Below are positions 16,822 through 25,724 of a stretch of DNA of 64,000 nt, in pieces. Each line of letters starts with the position of its first letter. Position 1 is the stretch's first letter. The stretch comes from Thalassovita sp. (GTDB lineage Bacteria > Pseudomonadota > Alphaproteobacteria > Rhodobacterales > Rhodobacteraceae): positions 2,666,001 through 2,730,000 of the forward strand of contig NZ_OY829290.1 of NCBI RefSeq assembly GCF_963691685.1. Direction: 5' to 3'. The notes under the pieces are model-generated. The model had not been told where the DNA came from, ran no database searches, and worked only from the letters and a program-made list of their open reading frames with translations. A program made the translations under genes and the position numbers.

Positions 16822-17529
16822 ATGGATGCAACGGAACACTTGGAAGGGCTTCGAGCACGCTTAAACAACGTGTTTGATGAAACAATTGCGGCAGGAGAAT
16901 CCACCGGGAAACCTCACTACTATGCAACCTGCTTTCTTGAGCTTGGCCAGCAGGTCGAAGACAATGCCATAGCAGGCTTAATTAAAACCGTTGCGGCGCA
17001 GTTGGAGAGTGCTACATTGTTCTCCGCATTCGGGCTATATCGACAAGCATTTTCAGCCTTGCGCCTTGCCCTAGAGCTTGGACTCGGGGCCTGTCATTTT
17101 TCAGTACATAGATTAGAATTGAATGAATGGCTTGATGGCAGGGGTGATATTAAGTGGAGCCACCTGATTGATGAGGACAAAGGAGTTCTATCATCTCGCT
17201 TTGCTAAAGCTTTCTTTCCGGAACTGGTTGCGGATGCCAAGCTGTTTTCCAGCCGCGCAAAGGTTTTGTATCGCGAACTTTCAGAATTCGTTCACGGTAA
17301 TCATGAGACATGGGGGGCGAGTGGCCTTACTATTTCCTTTAAACCAGATGTGAATACTCGATATCATACTAATTGTCAGGAGGTTTTCGAAGTCGTCCTG
17401 TTCACTCTATGTTGCCGATATCTCAATGACCTAAGTGAATCAAAACGTGATGATGTTGAATTCATTAAAGAAGAGTTAAATTACGTGGCCCCTATACGAA
17501 AGATCTTTGGCGGACCGGAGGACATCTAG
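16822..17529 (+). CDS. HEPN-like helical protein, candidate effector of a two-gene system
   Basis: This 235-aa, mostly helical, soluble protein belongs to no family I recognise with certainty. The segment around residues 125-165 ends in YRELSEFVHGN, where R151 and H158 are spaced like the catalytic R-x(4-6)-H of HEPN ribonucleases. Helices before it (LFSAFGLYRQAFSALRLALELGLG) resemble those of HEPN-type proteins. ATG 16822 is used because GAGGG lies about 8 bases upstream; an in-frame TTG at 16768 is less likely. The stop is one base before the ATG of the ATPase gene, so the two are made together. HEPN and NTPase pairs are common in abortive-infection systems, which suggests defence. The enzymatic activity is inferred from one short motif. 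Confidence 0.55.
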   Translation: MDATEHLEGLRARLNNVFDETIAAGESTGKPHYYATCFLELGQQVEDNAIAGLIKTVAAQLESATLFSAFGLYRQAFSALRLALELGLGACHFSVHRLELNEWLDGRGDIKWSHLIDEDKGVLSSRFAKAFFPELVADAKLFSSRAKVLYRELSEFVHGNHETWGASGLTISFKPDVNTRYHTNCQEVFEVVLFTLCCRYLNDLSESKRDDVEFIKEELNYVAPIRKIFGGPEDI

Positions 17530-17530
17530 A

Positions 17531-19141
17531 ATGGCGTTTTACCTTAGAACTGAAAGCATCAAAGCGGACGAAATTGTCGATCTATCTGTGCTAAATCACT
17601 CAGACAATCAAACTATTGATGCATTGAAATCAGCCGAGCCCTGTTTGATCGAGGGGTCCCGAGGGACCGGAAAATCCTTTTTAATGCGAGTGGCAGAGGG
17701 TCAAATCGAAAGTCAAGACACCGCCGCTCTCTGCGTGTTTGTTTCATTCAATATTAGCTCGTTGGTTACGACAGATGACCCGCTTCAGTTCTACCACTGG
17801 ATGCTTGCCAAGGCATTAAAAGCACTTATTAATAAACTTCGAAAAAGAGGTCATTCCGTTTCACCTATCGCCGCCGGCCTTTTGAGCAACGATGAGTCAA
17901 ACGTGCAAGCTGACGTGGAAAAAGACCTCCGAGAAATTGTTAAGAGGTTTGAAGAGTCTTACCGTAATAAGTTGGACATCGATATCTCAAGCTTGCCTGA
18001 CATTGAAGATGTGAAGGAGGCGATTGAAGAGATTTGCTCAGAGAATGGGCTCAATCGGATCTACTTTTTCTTCGACGAAGCGGCCCATGTATTTCGACCA
18101 GATCAACAACGGCAATTCTTTAGTCTTTTTAAGGACCTAAGATCACCTTTCATCACTTGTAACGCTGCAATCTATCCTGGCGTGACATATTTTGGAGACT
18201 CTTTTGAACCAAACCACGACTGTATCTATCGGCGAATAGAACGAAATATTTCAGACTCGGATTATCTCCAATATTTCCGAGAAATCGTAGACAAGCAGGC
18301 GGATGATAAACTTAAAGAATCCCTAAGCACTCAAACGAACGTCTTTAACTCATTGGCACTCGCAAGTGGGGGGAATCCGAGAATCTTGCTTCGAACCATT
18401 CAAGACCTTGAGAAAGTGAATACCACGTCAGCCAATGCCGTGTTGAAGGCTTTTTATCGTGGTCAAATTTGGGCTGAACACACCGAACTAGGTGGGAAGT
18501 ACGGCGGACATAAAGTTATTGTTGATTGGGGAAGAGATTTTCTCGAGCAACATGTCATCCCTGCAATTGAAGCATACAATGACCAACGAAAAGAACGGAA
18601 GCAGAATGAGTCTACCATCTATTTTTGGGTTCACAAAGACTGCCCTGCGTCCGTAAAGGAATCTCTGCGGCTGTTATCGTACACTGGAATAATTCGAAAA
18701 GTTGACGCGTCTGTGAGAGCCACAAGACGTGAACTGGGCTCAAGGTACGAGGTTAAGTACGGGTGTGTGCTCGCGAGCGAAGGCAGTCCAGTTGCTCAGT
18801 CACAAGACTTCTTCCAGAATCTGTCCCTTAAGAAGTTTCCAGAATTTGGCAAGAACCATCCAGCCTATGTCGATGTTAAAGACATTGAGGCCGGTCAACT
18901 CAACGACCAACAGTACTTAATGGCCTTGAATAATATGCTATCAAAACCGATCGAGGTTCTCCCTTTGCTTACGGCTTGGCAGAAGAGAAAGTTGAAGGAA
19001 GCCAATGTAAATACTATCGAGCAGCTTCACCAGAACAGTGAAGAAGATTTGATTGACCAAATATACAGGGTCGGTCCTGTGCGTGCTCGATTGATGAAGA
19101 ACGCTGCGACGGCTGAACTATTGGAGTATCTTTCGGGCTAA
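17531..19141 (+). CDS. ORC/Cdc6-like P-loop ATPase with C-terminal helix-hairpin-helix
   Basis: This 536-aa protein has a Walker A motif GSRGTGKS (residues 42-49) and a Walker B motif YFFFDE (178-183). The GGNPRILLRTI segment near 285 resembles the sensor-2/lid of ORC/Cdc6 and STAND ATPases. A winged-helix-like region follows (about 330-420). The last 60 residues (AWQKRKLKEANVNTIEQL ... IYRVGPVRARLMKNA) look like a helix-hairpin-helix DNA-binding domain. ATG 17531 has GGAGG 9 bases upstream, inside the end of the HEPN-like gene. A DNA-sensing ATPase controlling a toxic partner is the simplest reading; it is not close to any named defence system that I can identify from sequence alone. Confidence 0.7.
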   Translation: MAFYLRTESIKADEIVDLSVLNHSDNQTIDALKSAEPCLIEGSRGTGKSFLMRVAEGQIESQDTAALCVFVSFNISSLVTTDDPLQFYHWMLAKALKALINKLRKRGHSVSPIAAGLLSNDESNVQADVEKDLREIVKRFEESYRNKLDIDISSLPDIEDVKEAIEEICSENGLNRIYFFFDEAAHVFRPDQQRQFFSLFKDLRSPFITCNAAIYPGVTYFGDSFEPNHDCIYRRIERNISDSDYLQYFREIVDKQADDKLKESLSTQTNVFNSLALASGGNPRILLRTIQDLEKVNTTSANAVLKAFYRGQIWAEHTELGGKYGGHKVIVDWGRDFLEQHVIPAIEAYNDQRKERKQNESTIYFWVHKDCPASVKESLRLLSYTGIIRKVDASVRATRRELGSRYEVKYGCVLASEGSPVAQSQDFFQNLSLKKFPEFGKNHPAYVDVKDIEAGQLNDQQYLMALNNMLSKPIEVLPLLTAWQKRKLKEANVNTIEQLHQNSEEDLIDQIYRVGPVRARLMKNAATAELLEYLSG

Positions 19142-19808
19142 TTGAATTTGGTTCACTTCAGTTTCCGACATGCTGCAGAGTAGCATTTATACTGACCCTA
19201 ATGTCAAGTTTGGGCCTTCACCAAACTTTGCAAAGTCCGCTTTCTGCGCATAGCTGCCGCTTGAGATGACTGCAGCATAGCGAACCAGCGTCAAGGCGTT
19301 TCGATGGCAGTTTTGGGCGACTGCACCGCAGATTTTGAAACTGCAGCATTGATAGCGTGATAGTCTCTGGTGATGACAGCTTCGGTCCCCAAATGTATGG
19401 CTCGAAAGAATTCCACCAAAGCAGACTTCCGACCGGCTTTGTAACGCGCAGGCCAAGCGCTTGCCGCATTGTGGCCTACGCATTCAGTGTTTAGAGTTTT
19501 GACCTTGCCAAAAAAGAAAGACAAGCGCGACATTGTAAAATGGACAATGCCCCCCACACACTCCAAAGTGGCCGCCACAAACTCTGCGAAGCCCAACTTG
19601 ACCAAACAGTCAGAAAGTCCAGAAATCCCCAGTCGGACCGAACACTATGAAAACAGAAAGAAAACAGAAGCCGGTGTAGGCCTGGGGGTGCCCCCTAGCG
19701 TATTACGATATGACTGCCGGATCTCGTACCCCGAGACCATTAAACAGATGCGCATCATGGGACCCACCTCGGGACCCACTCTAGAACCTGATACAAACAT
19801 TGGGTCCC
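19142..19808. other. gene-free stretch with repeats and GGGACCC boxes
   Basis: Decayed intergenic repeat (AAACTTTGCAAAGTCCGCTT near 19222, the inverted counterpart of the unit at about 15400) is followed by AT-rich sequence. A 122-codon frame (19469-19837) has no ribosome-binding site and odd composition, and I do not call it. Near the end, GGGACCC occurs at about 19759 and 19771, and the palindrome TTGGGTCCCAA at 19800-19810. Such clustered boxes beside a tRNA gene could be the arm sites of a lost integrase, but this is unproved. Confidence 0.4.
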
Positions 19809-19846
19809 AAAAAAGCCCTCAAACCGTTGAGGCTTAAGGGCTTTTT
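19809..19846 (-). terminator. terminator downstream of tRNA-Asn
   Basis: AAAAAGCCCT and AGGGCTTTTT form a stem around an inner CCTCAA/TTGAGG hairpin. On the minus strand the T-run follows the tRNA 3' end directly. The structure is nearly symmetric and could also stop plus-strand transcription. Confidence 0.75.
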
Positions 19847-19847
19847 A

Positions 19848-19922
19848 TGGCTCCGGCGGTAGGGATCGAACCTACGACCAATTGATTAACAGTCAACTGC
19901 TCTACCGCTGAGCTACGCCGGA
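19848..19922 (-). tRNA. tRNA-Asn (anticodon GTT), CCA encoded
   Basis: The minus strand folds into a standard cloverleaf: acceptor TCCGGCG/CGCCGGA, D-arm GCTC/GAGC, anticodon arm GTTGA-CTGTTAA-TCAAT with anticodon GTT, and T-arm GTAGG-TTCGATC-CCTAC, then G and an encoded CCA. The total is 75 nt. It marks the border between the accessory region on the left and core genes on the right. tRNA 3' ends are frequent integration sites, but no second copy of its 3' end was found in the window. Confidence 0.95.
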
Positions 19923-20043
19923 ACACTGTGTCGATGCTGTGAAGCATCTCGTGTGAGGGGGTGTATAGCTATAGGCATTTCGGGCCGCAAGAGGGTTTTG
20001 TCAGATTTTTTCAAAAAAAATCATCTGCCCGTTTTTCCCTTGG

Positions 20044-20955
20044 TTAACGCAGTGAAAAACGGGCTTTGAACGACAGTTCTCCCTCACAGGAAACCGTGTT
20101 TTTCCCATATAGATCAACCAGATGTGCAAAGACGTTTCGTTCTGCGGCGGGCAGCAATGCGGCGGGGGTATCGGTGTAGATTTCACGGGTGAGGCTGCTG
20201 ACATCCGCGCCCTGCCCGTCAAGTGCCGCAAGGATCTGTGACTCGCGGCTGCGGCGGTGTGACAGCAACCAATCCAGCCGGGCATGTGGGGCCTCAATCG
20301 GGGCGCCGTGGCCGGCATGATAGACCTCCGCCGGGCGTTGACGCAGCTGTTCGCAGGAGCGCATGAAATCCGTCAGGTCACCATCGGGCGGCGACACCAG
20401 CGACGAGGCCCAGCCCATGACCAGATCGCCGGTCAGAATCGCCTCCCCAAAAACAAAGCTCAGGTGATTGCCGAAATGGCCCGGTGTCCAAAGCGCCTGG
20501 AGCTGCCAGCCATCGCCTGTAACAACCTCACCATCCGCCAGCGTCTGGTCCGGGCGGAAGGTGGCATCAACGCCCTCCCCGCCGCCGGCCATGCCATCTG
20601 CCGCCAGCTGGGTCATCACCGCGGAGCGTCCGGCAAGGTGATCGCCATAGGCCAGCACCGGCGCATCGGTGACATCGGACAGGCGGCGCGCCAGGGGAGA
20701 GTGATCAAGATGCGCATGGGTGACCAGAATGTGGGAAATGCGCTGCCCCGGCTCCAGCGCATCCAGGATGGCCTGCAGATGCGCCGCACTGTCAGGGCCG
20801 GGATCAACAACGGCGATGTCACGTTCGCCGATCAGATAGGTGTTGGTGCCGCGGTAGGTCATTGGCGAGGGATTGGGCGCCAGGATGCGGCGTAGCCCCT
20901 CCTGCATCCATTCCGCCTGCCCCACCGGGGCGTCAAATGTGTCGGGCGCCTGCAT
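20044..20955 (-). CDS. MBL-fold metallo-hydrolase
   Basis: This 303-aa metallo-beta-lactamase-fold hydrolase has the metal-binding motif THAHLDHS near residues 80-87 and further ligands in WTPGHFGNH, GDLVMGW and YHAGHGAP. A winged-helix-like C-terminal part (about 220-290) is typical of the MBL/LACTB2-like branch. The substrate is unknown; members act on thioesters, lactones or nucleic acids. ATG 20955 has GGAAGAGAG just upstream. It diverges from the sensor kinase at 20996 with only 40 bases between, so the two promoters must overlap. Confidence 0.85.
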   Translation of the reverse strand: MQAPDTFDAPVGQAEWMQEGLRRILAPNPSPMTYRGTNTYLIGERDIAVVDPGPDSAAHLQAILDALEPGQRISHILVTHAHLDHSPLARRLSDVTDAPVLAYGDHLAGRSAVMTQLAADGMAGGGEGVDATFRPDQTLADGEVVTGDGWQLQALWTPGHFGNHLSFVFGEAILTGDLVMGWASSLVSPPDGDLTDFMRSCEQLRQRPAEVYHAGHGAPIEAPHARLDWLLSHRRSRESQILAALDGQGADVSSLTREIYTDTPAALLPAAERNVFAHLVDLYGKNTVSCEGELSFKARFSLR

Positions 20956-20995
20956 CTCTCTTCCTTCCCGGGGACCCCAAGGCTAGGGTGGCCCC

Positions 20996-22294
20996 ATGAT
21001 GTTTACTTGGATGAAACGCTATGTGCCGCGCGGGCTCTATTCAAGGGCTGCGCTGATTATGATCCTGCCGGTGGTGACGCTGCAACTGGTTGTCTCGGTG
21101 GTGTTTATTCAGCGCCATTTCGCCGGGGTGACGGAGCAGATGACGCGCACCACGGCGCGGGAAATCGTCTTGCTGCAGCATCAGCCCGCCGCAGCGCTGC
21201 CCACGCTGGCCGAACAGCTGGAGATCACGATCACCCCGCTGAGCGAGTCGGAGGCACCTGAGGTGCATCAGCGGCGCTGGTATGATCTGACAGGGATCGT
21301 TGTGACCTCAAACTTTGAGCAGATGCTGGGCAATGTCCGCGCCCTGCTGCTGCCCAATGATGATGACGTTGATCTGATCCTGAACGGGCCCGACGGGCCG
21401 GTGCGCTACTCCTTTGACCGGCGCCGGGTCTCAGCCACCAATGCGCACCAGCTGTTTGTGAACATGCTGTTCTTTGGCGGGCTGATGACCCTCATCGCCT
21501 TTATCTACATGCGCAACCAGCTGCGCCCGATCACCCGGCTGGCCAAGGCGGCGGATGCCTTTGGACGCGGCCGCTCAATCCCCTATCGCCCTGCTGGCGC
21601 ACAAGAGGTGCGGGCGGCGGGCCATGCTTTCCTGGATATGCGGGCACGGATTGAACGCCATATTCAGCAGCGCACCATGATGCTGTCCGGGGTCAGCCAT
21701 GATCTGCGCACGCCCCTGACGCGGTTGAAGCTGGGGCTGGCCTTTCTGGAGGAAGAGGACCGCGCCCCGCTGGAGCGGGATGTGGAAGACATGCAGAAGA
21801 TGCTGGACGGGTTCCTGTCCTTCAGCCAGGGCGCCAATGACGCCCCGTTTGAAGAGGTGGCGGCCATCCCGATGGTGCAACAGATCGTGGAGGATGCACA
21901 GCGCGCCAACATCGCGGTGGACCTGCGCGAGGTTGATGGGGACGCCACAACGCTGGTGTCACTGCAGCCCATGGCGGTGCGCCGTGCGGTGACCAACCTC
22001 ATCGAAAATGCCACCCGTTATGGTGAAAACGCCGAGGTTTCGGTGCGCCTCAGTGACAAGATGCTGCGGATCCGGGTGGAGGATGACGGGCCGGGAATTG
22101 ATCCCGAACACTATAGTGAGGCCGTCAAACCCTTTTCCCGGCTGGATGCGGCCCGCAATCAGGATCAGGGCGGCGGTGTTGGTCTGGGTCTGGCGATCGC
22201 CAATGACACGGCCCGTGCCCACGGCGGGGTTCTGCGGCTGTCGCGGTCGGCAAAAATGGGCGGGCTCTGCGCCGATATCGTGATCGGGCGGTGA
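20996..22294 (+). CDS. sensor histidine kinase (EnvZ-like)
   Basis: This 432-aa two-component kinase has a first membrane helix at about 18-38, a periplasmic part of about 115 residues and a second helix near 157-175. A HAMP segment (RNQLRPITRLAKAADAFGRG), the phospho-acceptor SHDLRTPLTRLKLGL and an HATPase domain (NLIENATRYGENAEV, DDGPGIDPEH, GGGVGLGLAI) follow. The order matches EnvZ-type kinases. No response regulator is next to it in the window, so its partner lies elsewhere. The locus convergent to it is the hybrid kinase at 22583-25219. Confidence 0.88.
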   Translation: MMFTWMKRYVPRGLYSRAALIMILPVVTLQLVVSVVFIQRHFAGVTEQMTRTTAREIVLLQHQPAAALPTLAEQLEITITPLSESEAPEVHQRRWYDLTGIVVTSNFEQMLGNVRALLLPNDDDVDLILNGPDGPVRYSFDRRRVSATNAHQLFVNMLFFGGLMTLIAFIYMRNQLRPITRLAKAADAFGRGRSIPYRPAGAQEVRAAGHAFLDMRARIERHIQQRTMMLSGVSHDLRTPLTRLKLGLAFLEEEDRAPLERDVEDMQKMLDGFLSFSQGANDAPFEEVAAIPMVQQIVEDAQRANIAVDLREVDGDATTLVSLQPMAVRRAVTNLIENATRYGENAEVSVRLSDKMLRIRVEDDGPGIDPEHYSEAVKPFSRLDAARNQDQGGGVGLGLAIANDTARAHGGVLRLSRSAKMGGLCADIVIGR

Positions 22295-22315
22295 CGCCGC
22301 TACAGAAACCAAAGC

Positions 22316-22372
22316 GGTGAAAAAGAACCGGCCGCAGAGATACGCCAGTTAGGCAACCTCTGCGGCCGGTTC
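22316..22372 (-). terminator. strong terminator for the hybrid kinase gene
   Basis: A perfect 15-pair stem, GAACCGGCCGCAGAG (22325-22339) / CTCTGCGGCCGGTTC (22358-22372), is followed on the minus strand by TTTTTCACC. It lies between two convergent genes and could stop both. Confidence 0.85.
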
Positions 22373-22582
22373 CGTGTGAGTGGTGACATTTCAAAACAGT
22401 CGCTGGCGGCACCTACGCTGGATCAACGGAAGATCCCCATCTTCAGAGGCCCGTCGCCTCTGCCGGATCCTGCCAGTGCTGCGCGGCTGTTTTCACCTTG
22501 GCCGTTATCTATCATGCGAAAAGCCCTTTACGCACTATGCGACAGGACAGGACAGCAGACTCTTTCGCATAGGGTCCTTACG

Positions 22583-25219
22583 TCACCCAATGGTGGCGCG
22601 CATGGCATCCATCGTTTTACGTGTCAGATCCTCAAGCCCTGCAGCCAGAGCGAGACATTTTTCAGAATCGCTGGCGTCTGCGGAATGGGTCATCGATTGC
22701 AGGACTTCATGCACCTTGCCGGCACCGATCACGGCAGCGCCACCGGCACAGCGGTGTGCTTCGGCGCGGGCGGTGGCAAAATCACCGGCGTCGATCGCAT
22801 CGGTGTATTTCGGCAGCATGTCCTTGGCGTCATTTTCAAACTGGCTGAGGTAGCCCACCACAGACTCACCGCCCAGCATATCGATCAGACCGTCGAACAC
22901 CTCTTTCTCAATCAGATCTTCTGCCATTTCATCATCTTCTTGTTCTGTTTCATCCTGCACAGCCGCCGGCGCTGCCTCGGCTGAGTGGTTGGTATTGGCC
23001 ACATGACCCATATCTTCAAACAGCTGCTCAAGGGTGGCCATACGCAGCGGTTTGGTCAACACGCGGTCCATACCCGCCGCCAGGAACTCCCGCATGTGTT
23101 CCGGCTGCGAATGGGCCGTGACCGCAACAATCGGGCTGTGCCGGCTTTTGCCGAACTGGCGTAGCATGCGTGTGGCACCAACGCCATCCAGCTTGGGCAT
23201 CGAGATATCCATCAGGATCAGGTCAAACTGTCGCTCACGCCCGGCGGAGACCCCTTCAAGGCCATCCACCGCCTGGGTCACCTGATGCCCCTTGGCCTGC
23301 AGCATATCCACCAGCATCTGGCGGTTAATCTCATTGTCTTCAACGACAAGAACATCCATCGAGTCGTTTGCCTCCGATCGCTGCGGGCCCCAAAGACCGT
23401 CTTCGCCCGCGGCGTTACTGTCACCTTTGGGCCAGCGTACGACAAGGGTGAAACTGCTGCCCTGCCCCGGATTGCTGTCCACATCGATACGACCGTTCAG
23501 CAAATCAGCCGAATGTTTGGCAATCGACAGCCCCAGACCGGTCCCCGAGCGGAAATGCGAATAGGAATCGCGGATCGTTTCAAAGTTGCGGAAGATCCGA
23601 TCCAGATCCTCCTCCTCAATGCCGATCCCGGTGTCCTGAACTGTCGCGGTAAACTCAATCTCTTCGCCCAGATCCGCAGCGGTCAGTTTGGCGTGAATTT
23701 CGCCGCCTGAGGTGAACTTGATCGCGTTGGAAACAAAGTTGTGCATGATCTGGCGGAACAGGATCGCCGATCCGGTGACCAGCAGGTTGTCAGGCACCGT
23801 GCTGTCAAACCGCAGGGTATTGCGGTTCTGACGGGCGCGCTGCTGGTTGGTGTCCACGATTTCACGCAGCTGCGCCGCCGGCGCAAAGGGGGCGACGTTG
23901 ATCGCGGTGTTGGCCAGCGTGTCCAGACGGGTCAGCTCCAACACGTTTTCAACCTGTTCCAGCGCGTCATCGCCGCAGCGTTCGATAATGCCGACCAGCT
24001 CGGTCTGGCGCTCATCCAGCGTGGTGGTTTCCCGCATCAGATCCAGTGAGGCCAGCACCCCATTCAGCGGCGTGCGCATCTCATGGCTCATCGCGGCCAG
24101 GAAACGGGACTTGGCGCGTTCAGCCTGCAGCGCTTCGTTGCGCGCCTGCATCAGGCTCAGCTCCCGTTCGGCCTGATCCGACATATCGGCGACCGAGACC
24201 ACGTAAGCGGTGTTGTTTTCGGGGTCCTGAACCACCGAGAACCCGACATCCGCCGGGAAGGTGGTTCCGTCCTGACGGCGGCCGTTCAGCTCTATACGGT
24301 AGCTGCGTTTGGCTTCATCCGCCGGATTGGCCACGGAATCGCGCAATGCTTCGGCAAAAAGTTCAAATTCCGACGGATCATTGGCGAAGAAATCAAACAG
24401 CTTGCGCCCCTGTGCATCCTCTTCGCTGAGGCCAAACATCGTTTCACCAGACCGGCCCATACCGGAAATGGTCAGATCTTCGCGGGTCAGGAACACCGCA
24501 TCCCGCGGTGCTTCGACGATGGTGCGCATATTATGCATGGCGCGATCCAGCGCTTGCCGCCGCTGCCTCAGCATCGTCAGCATGAACACATTGACCACCA
24601 GCAGTCCGGCAAGGAAGACCAGCACAGCACTGCCACCAGTGTAGAAGGTGCGCAGCCGGGTTTGCAGAGTTGAGTTACCGGCCTCGCGAATAGCCAGCTC
24701 ACTCTGCATCAGGTCCTGTACAAGGATCCGGCGCAGGTTCGACAGTTCAGACAGATCGACATCCATACGGTTGATGTCATCGACGCTCAGCGCCTGTCCT
24801 GAGGACAAGAGCGCCGCATTGTCGTCCAGGAACCGACGCTGCACTTCGATCAGACGCGCCACAACAGGGTTGGCCGCGGCAAAGCCCGCAACACCCTCAG
24901 CGTCCTGCAGGGCCAGCGCTTTTTCGGCCAGATCGGCCAGCCCCATCTCCAGCACTTCGGCGGCGTTCCAGCCCACACCATCTTCACGCGCCAGGCGCAG
25001 GGTGTCCTGAAGGCCAAGGAAATCCAGATCCAGCTGATGCGACAGCCATTCCTGATAGACGTGCCGCTCACTGCGTTCTTCCATCGTGTCGCTGATGGCG
25101 CCAAGCAGGTTTGAGAAAAACACCAGAGAGACGGCCATGGCCACGACCAGCCCAGCCCAAAGCGTCCAGAGCAACCTCTGGCGCGTTGTTTCAGTGGCGT
25201 CATCTCTTTGTCCGAACAT
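22583..25219 (-). CDS. membrane hybrid histidine kinase with PAS, REC and HPt domains
   Basis: This 878-aa kinase has an N-terminal membrane helix at about 12-35, a sensory region, and a second helix near 205-225. A PAS domain (about 240-360) is followed by a HisKA domain with SHEMRTPLNGVLASL near 378 and an HATPase domain (NFVSNAIKFTSGGEI, DTGIGIEEED, GTGLGLSIAKHSADLL). A receiver follows (DLILMDISMPKLDGVG near 670, KPLRM) and then an HPt domain whose phospho-histidine sits in RAEAHRCAGGAAVIGA near 820. It is divergent from the LuxR-type regulator at 25725, its most likely output partner. The neighbouring flagellar genes suggest, but do not prove, a role in motility control. Confidence 0.9.
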   Translation of the reverse strand: MFGQRDDATETTRQRLLWTLWAGLVVAMAVSLVFFSNLLGAISDTMEERSERHVYQEWLSHQLDLDFLGLQDTLRLAREDGVGWNAAEVLEMGLADLAEKALALQDAEGVAGFAAANPVVARLIEVQRRFLDDNAALLSSGQALSVDDINRMDVDLSELSNLRRILVQDLMQSELAIREAGNSTLQTRLRTFYTGGSAVLVFLAGLLVVNVFMLTMLRQRRQALDRAMHNMRTIVEAPRDAVFLTREDLTISGMGRSGETMFGLSEEDAQGRKLFDFFANDPSEFELFAEALRDSVANPADEAKRSYRIELNGRRQDGTTFPADVGFSVVQDPENNTAYVVSVADMSDQAERELSLMQARNEALQAERAKSRFLAAMSHEMRTPLNGVLASLDLMRETTTLDERQTELVGIIERCGDDALEQVENVLELTRLDTLANTAINVAPFAPAAQLREIVDTNQQRARQNRNTLRFDSTVPDNLLVTGSAILFRQIMHNFVSNAIKFTSGGEIHAKLTAADLGEEIEFTATVQDTGIGIEEEDLDRIFRNFETIRDSYSHFRSGTGLGLSIAKHSADLLNGRIDVDSNPGQGSSFTLVVRWPKGDSNAAGEDGLWGPQRSEANDSMDVLVVEDNEINRQMLVDMLQAKGHQVTQAVDGLEGVSAGRERQFDLILMDISMPKLDGVGATRMLRQFGKSRHSPIVAVTAHSQPEHMREFLAAGMDRVLTKPLRMATLEQLFEDMGHVANTNHSAEAAPAAVQDETEQEDDEMAEDLIEKEVFDGLIDMLGGESVVGYLSQFENDAKDMLPKYTDAIDAGDFATARAEAHRCAGGAAVIGAGKVHEVLQSMTHSADASDSEKCLALAAGLEDLTRKTMDAMRATIG

Positions 25220-25724
25220 TCAGACCTACCGCTATTGGCACTTACGTGGCGTTCTATGCATCTCAGATGCGCAGATCACCCTTTTATTTCTTGGTGTGAA
25301 AATCACCAGCGCAACCTTGGTCTTACTGCCAAGCTAACGCGCATAATCCGCATCAATCGCCGACCTTGCGACTAAATCCAACAAAAAAAGAAAATAAGTT
25401 GCACGACAGATGCATTGACACGGACATTGACACAAAAGACCCCCCCAGATCCCGCAGTCGGATTTTCATGCGCTTCCCCTATGTTTTTTGGGGATAGATC
25501 ATTCATTTCACAAGTAAAATTGGTAGACCCGACCATTGAGTCTCACAATCTAGACTTCCGTCTACTCATACATACTAAAGTATGCTATTCAGGTCTGACA
25601 CGCTTGTCTTGGCCGCGTCTTGTTGATCTAAACGGAAAATAAGGCTTAAGAAAAATCACCTTTGGCCGTCTTAATAGCTGAGTAACCAGTATTTCTGACG
25701 TCCGAAGGTAAAAGAGGGTACGTT
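25220..25724. other. divergent intergenic region between hybrid kinase and response regulator
   Basis: No gene is visible in these 505 bases. It contains a tandem TTGACAC (about 25416 and 25428) that could supply -35 boxes, and several AT-rich tracts. Regulatory sites for both divergent genes are expected here. Confidence 0.45.

Noticed and set aside
19469..19837. 122-codon frame beside tRNA-Asn
   Set aside because: Odd composition, no ribosome-binding site, and it ends in the terminator of the tRNA.
19848..19922. tRNA-Asn as proven attachment site of the left-hand island
   Set aside because: No integrase is adjacent and no second copy of the tRNA 3' end was found in the window.
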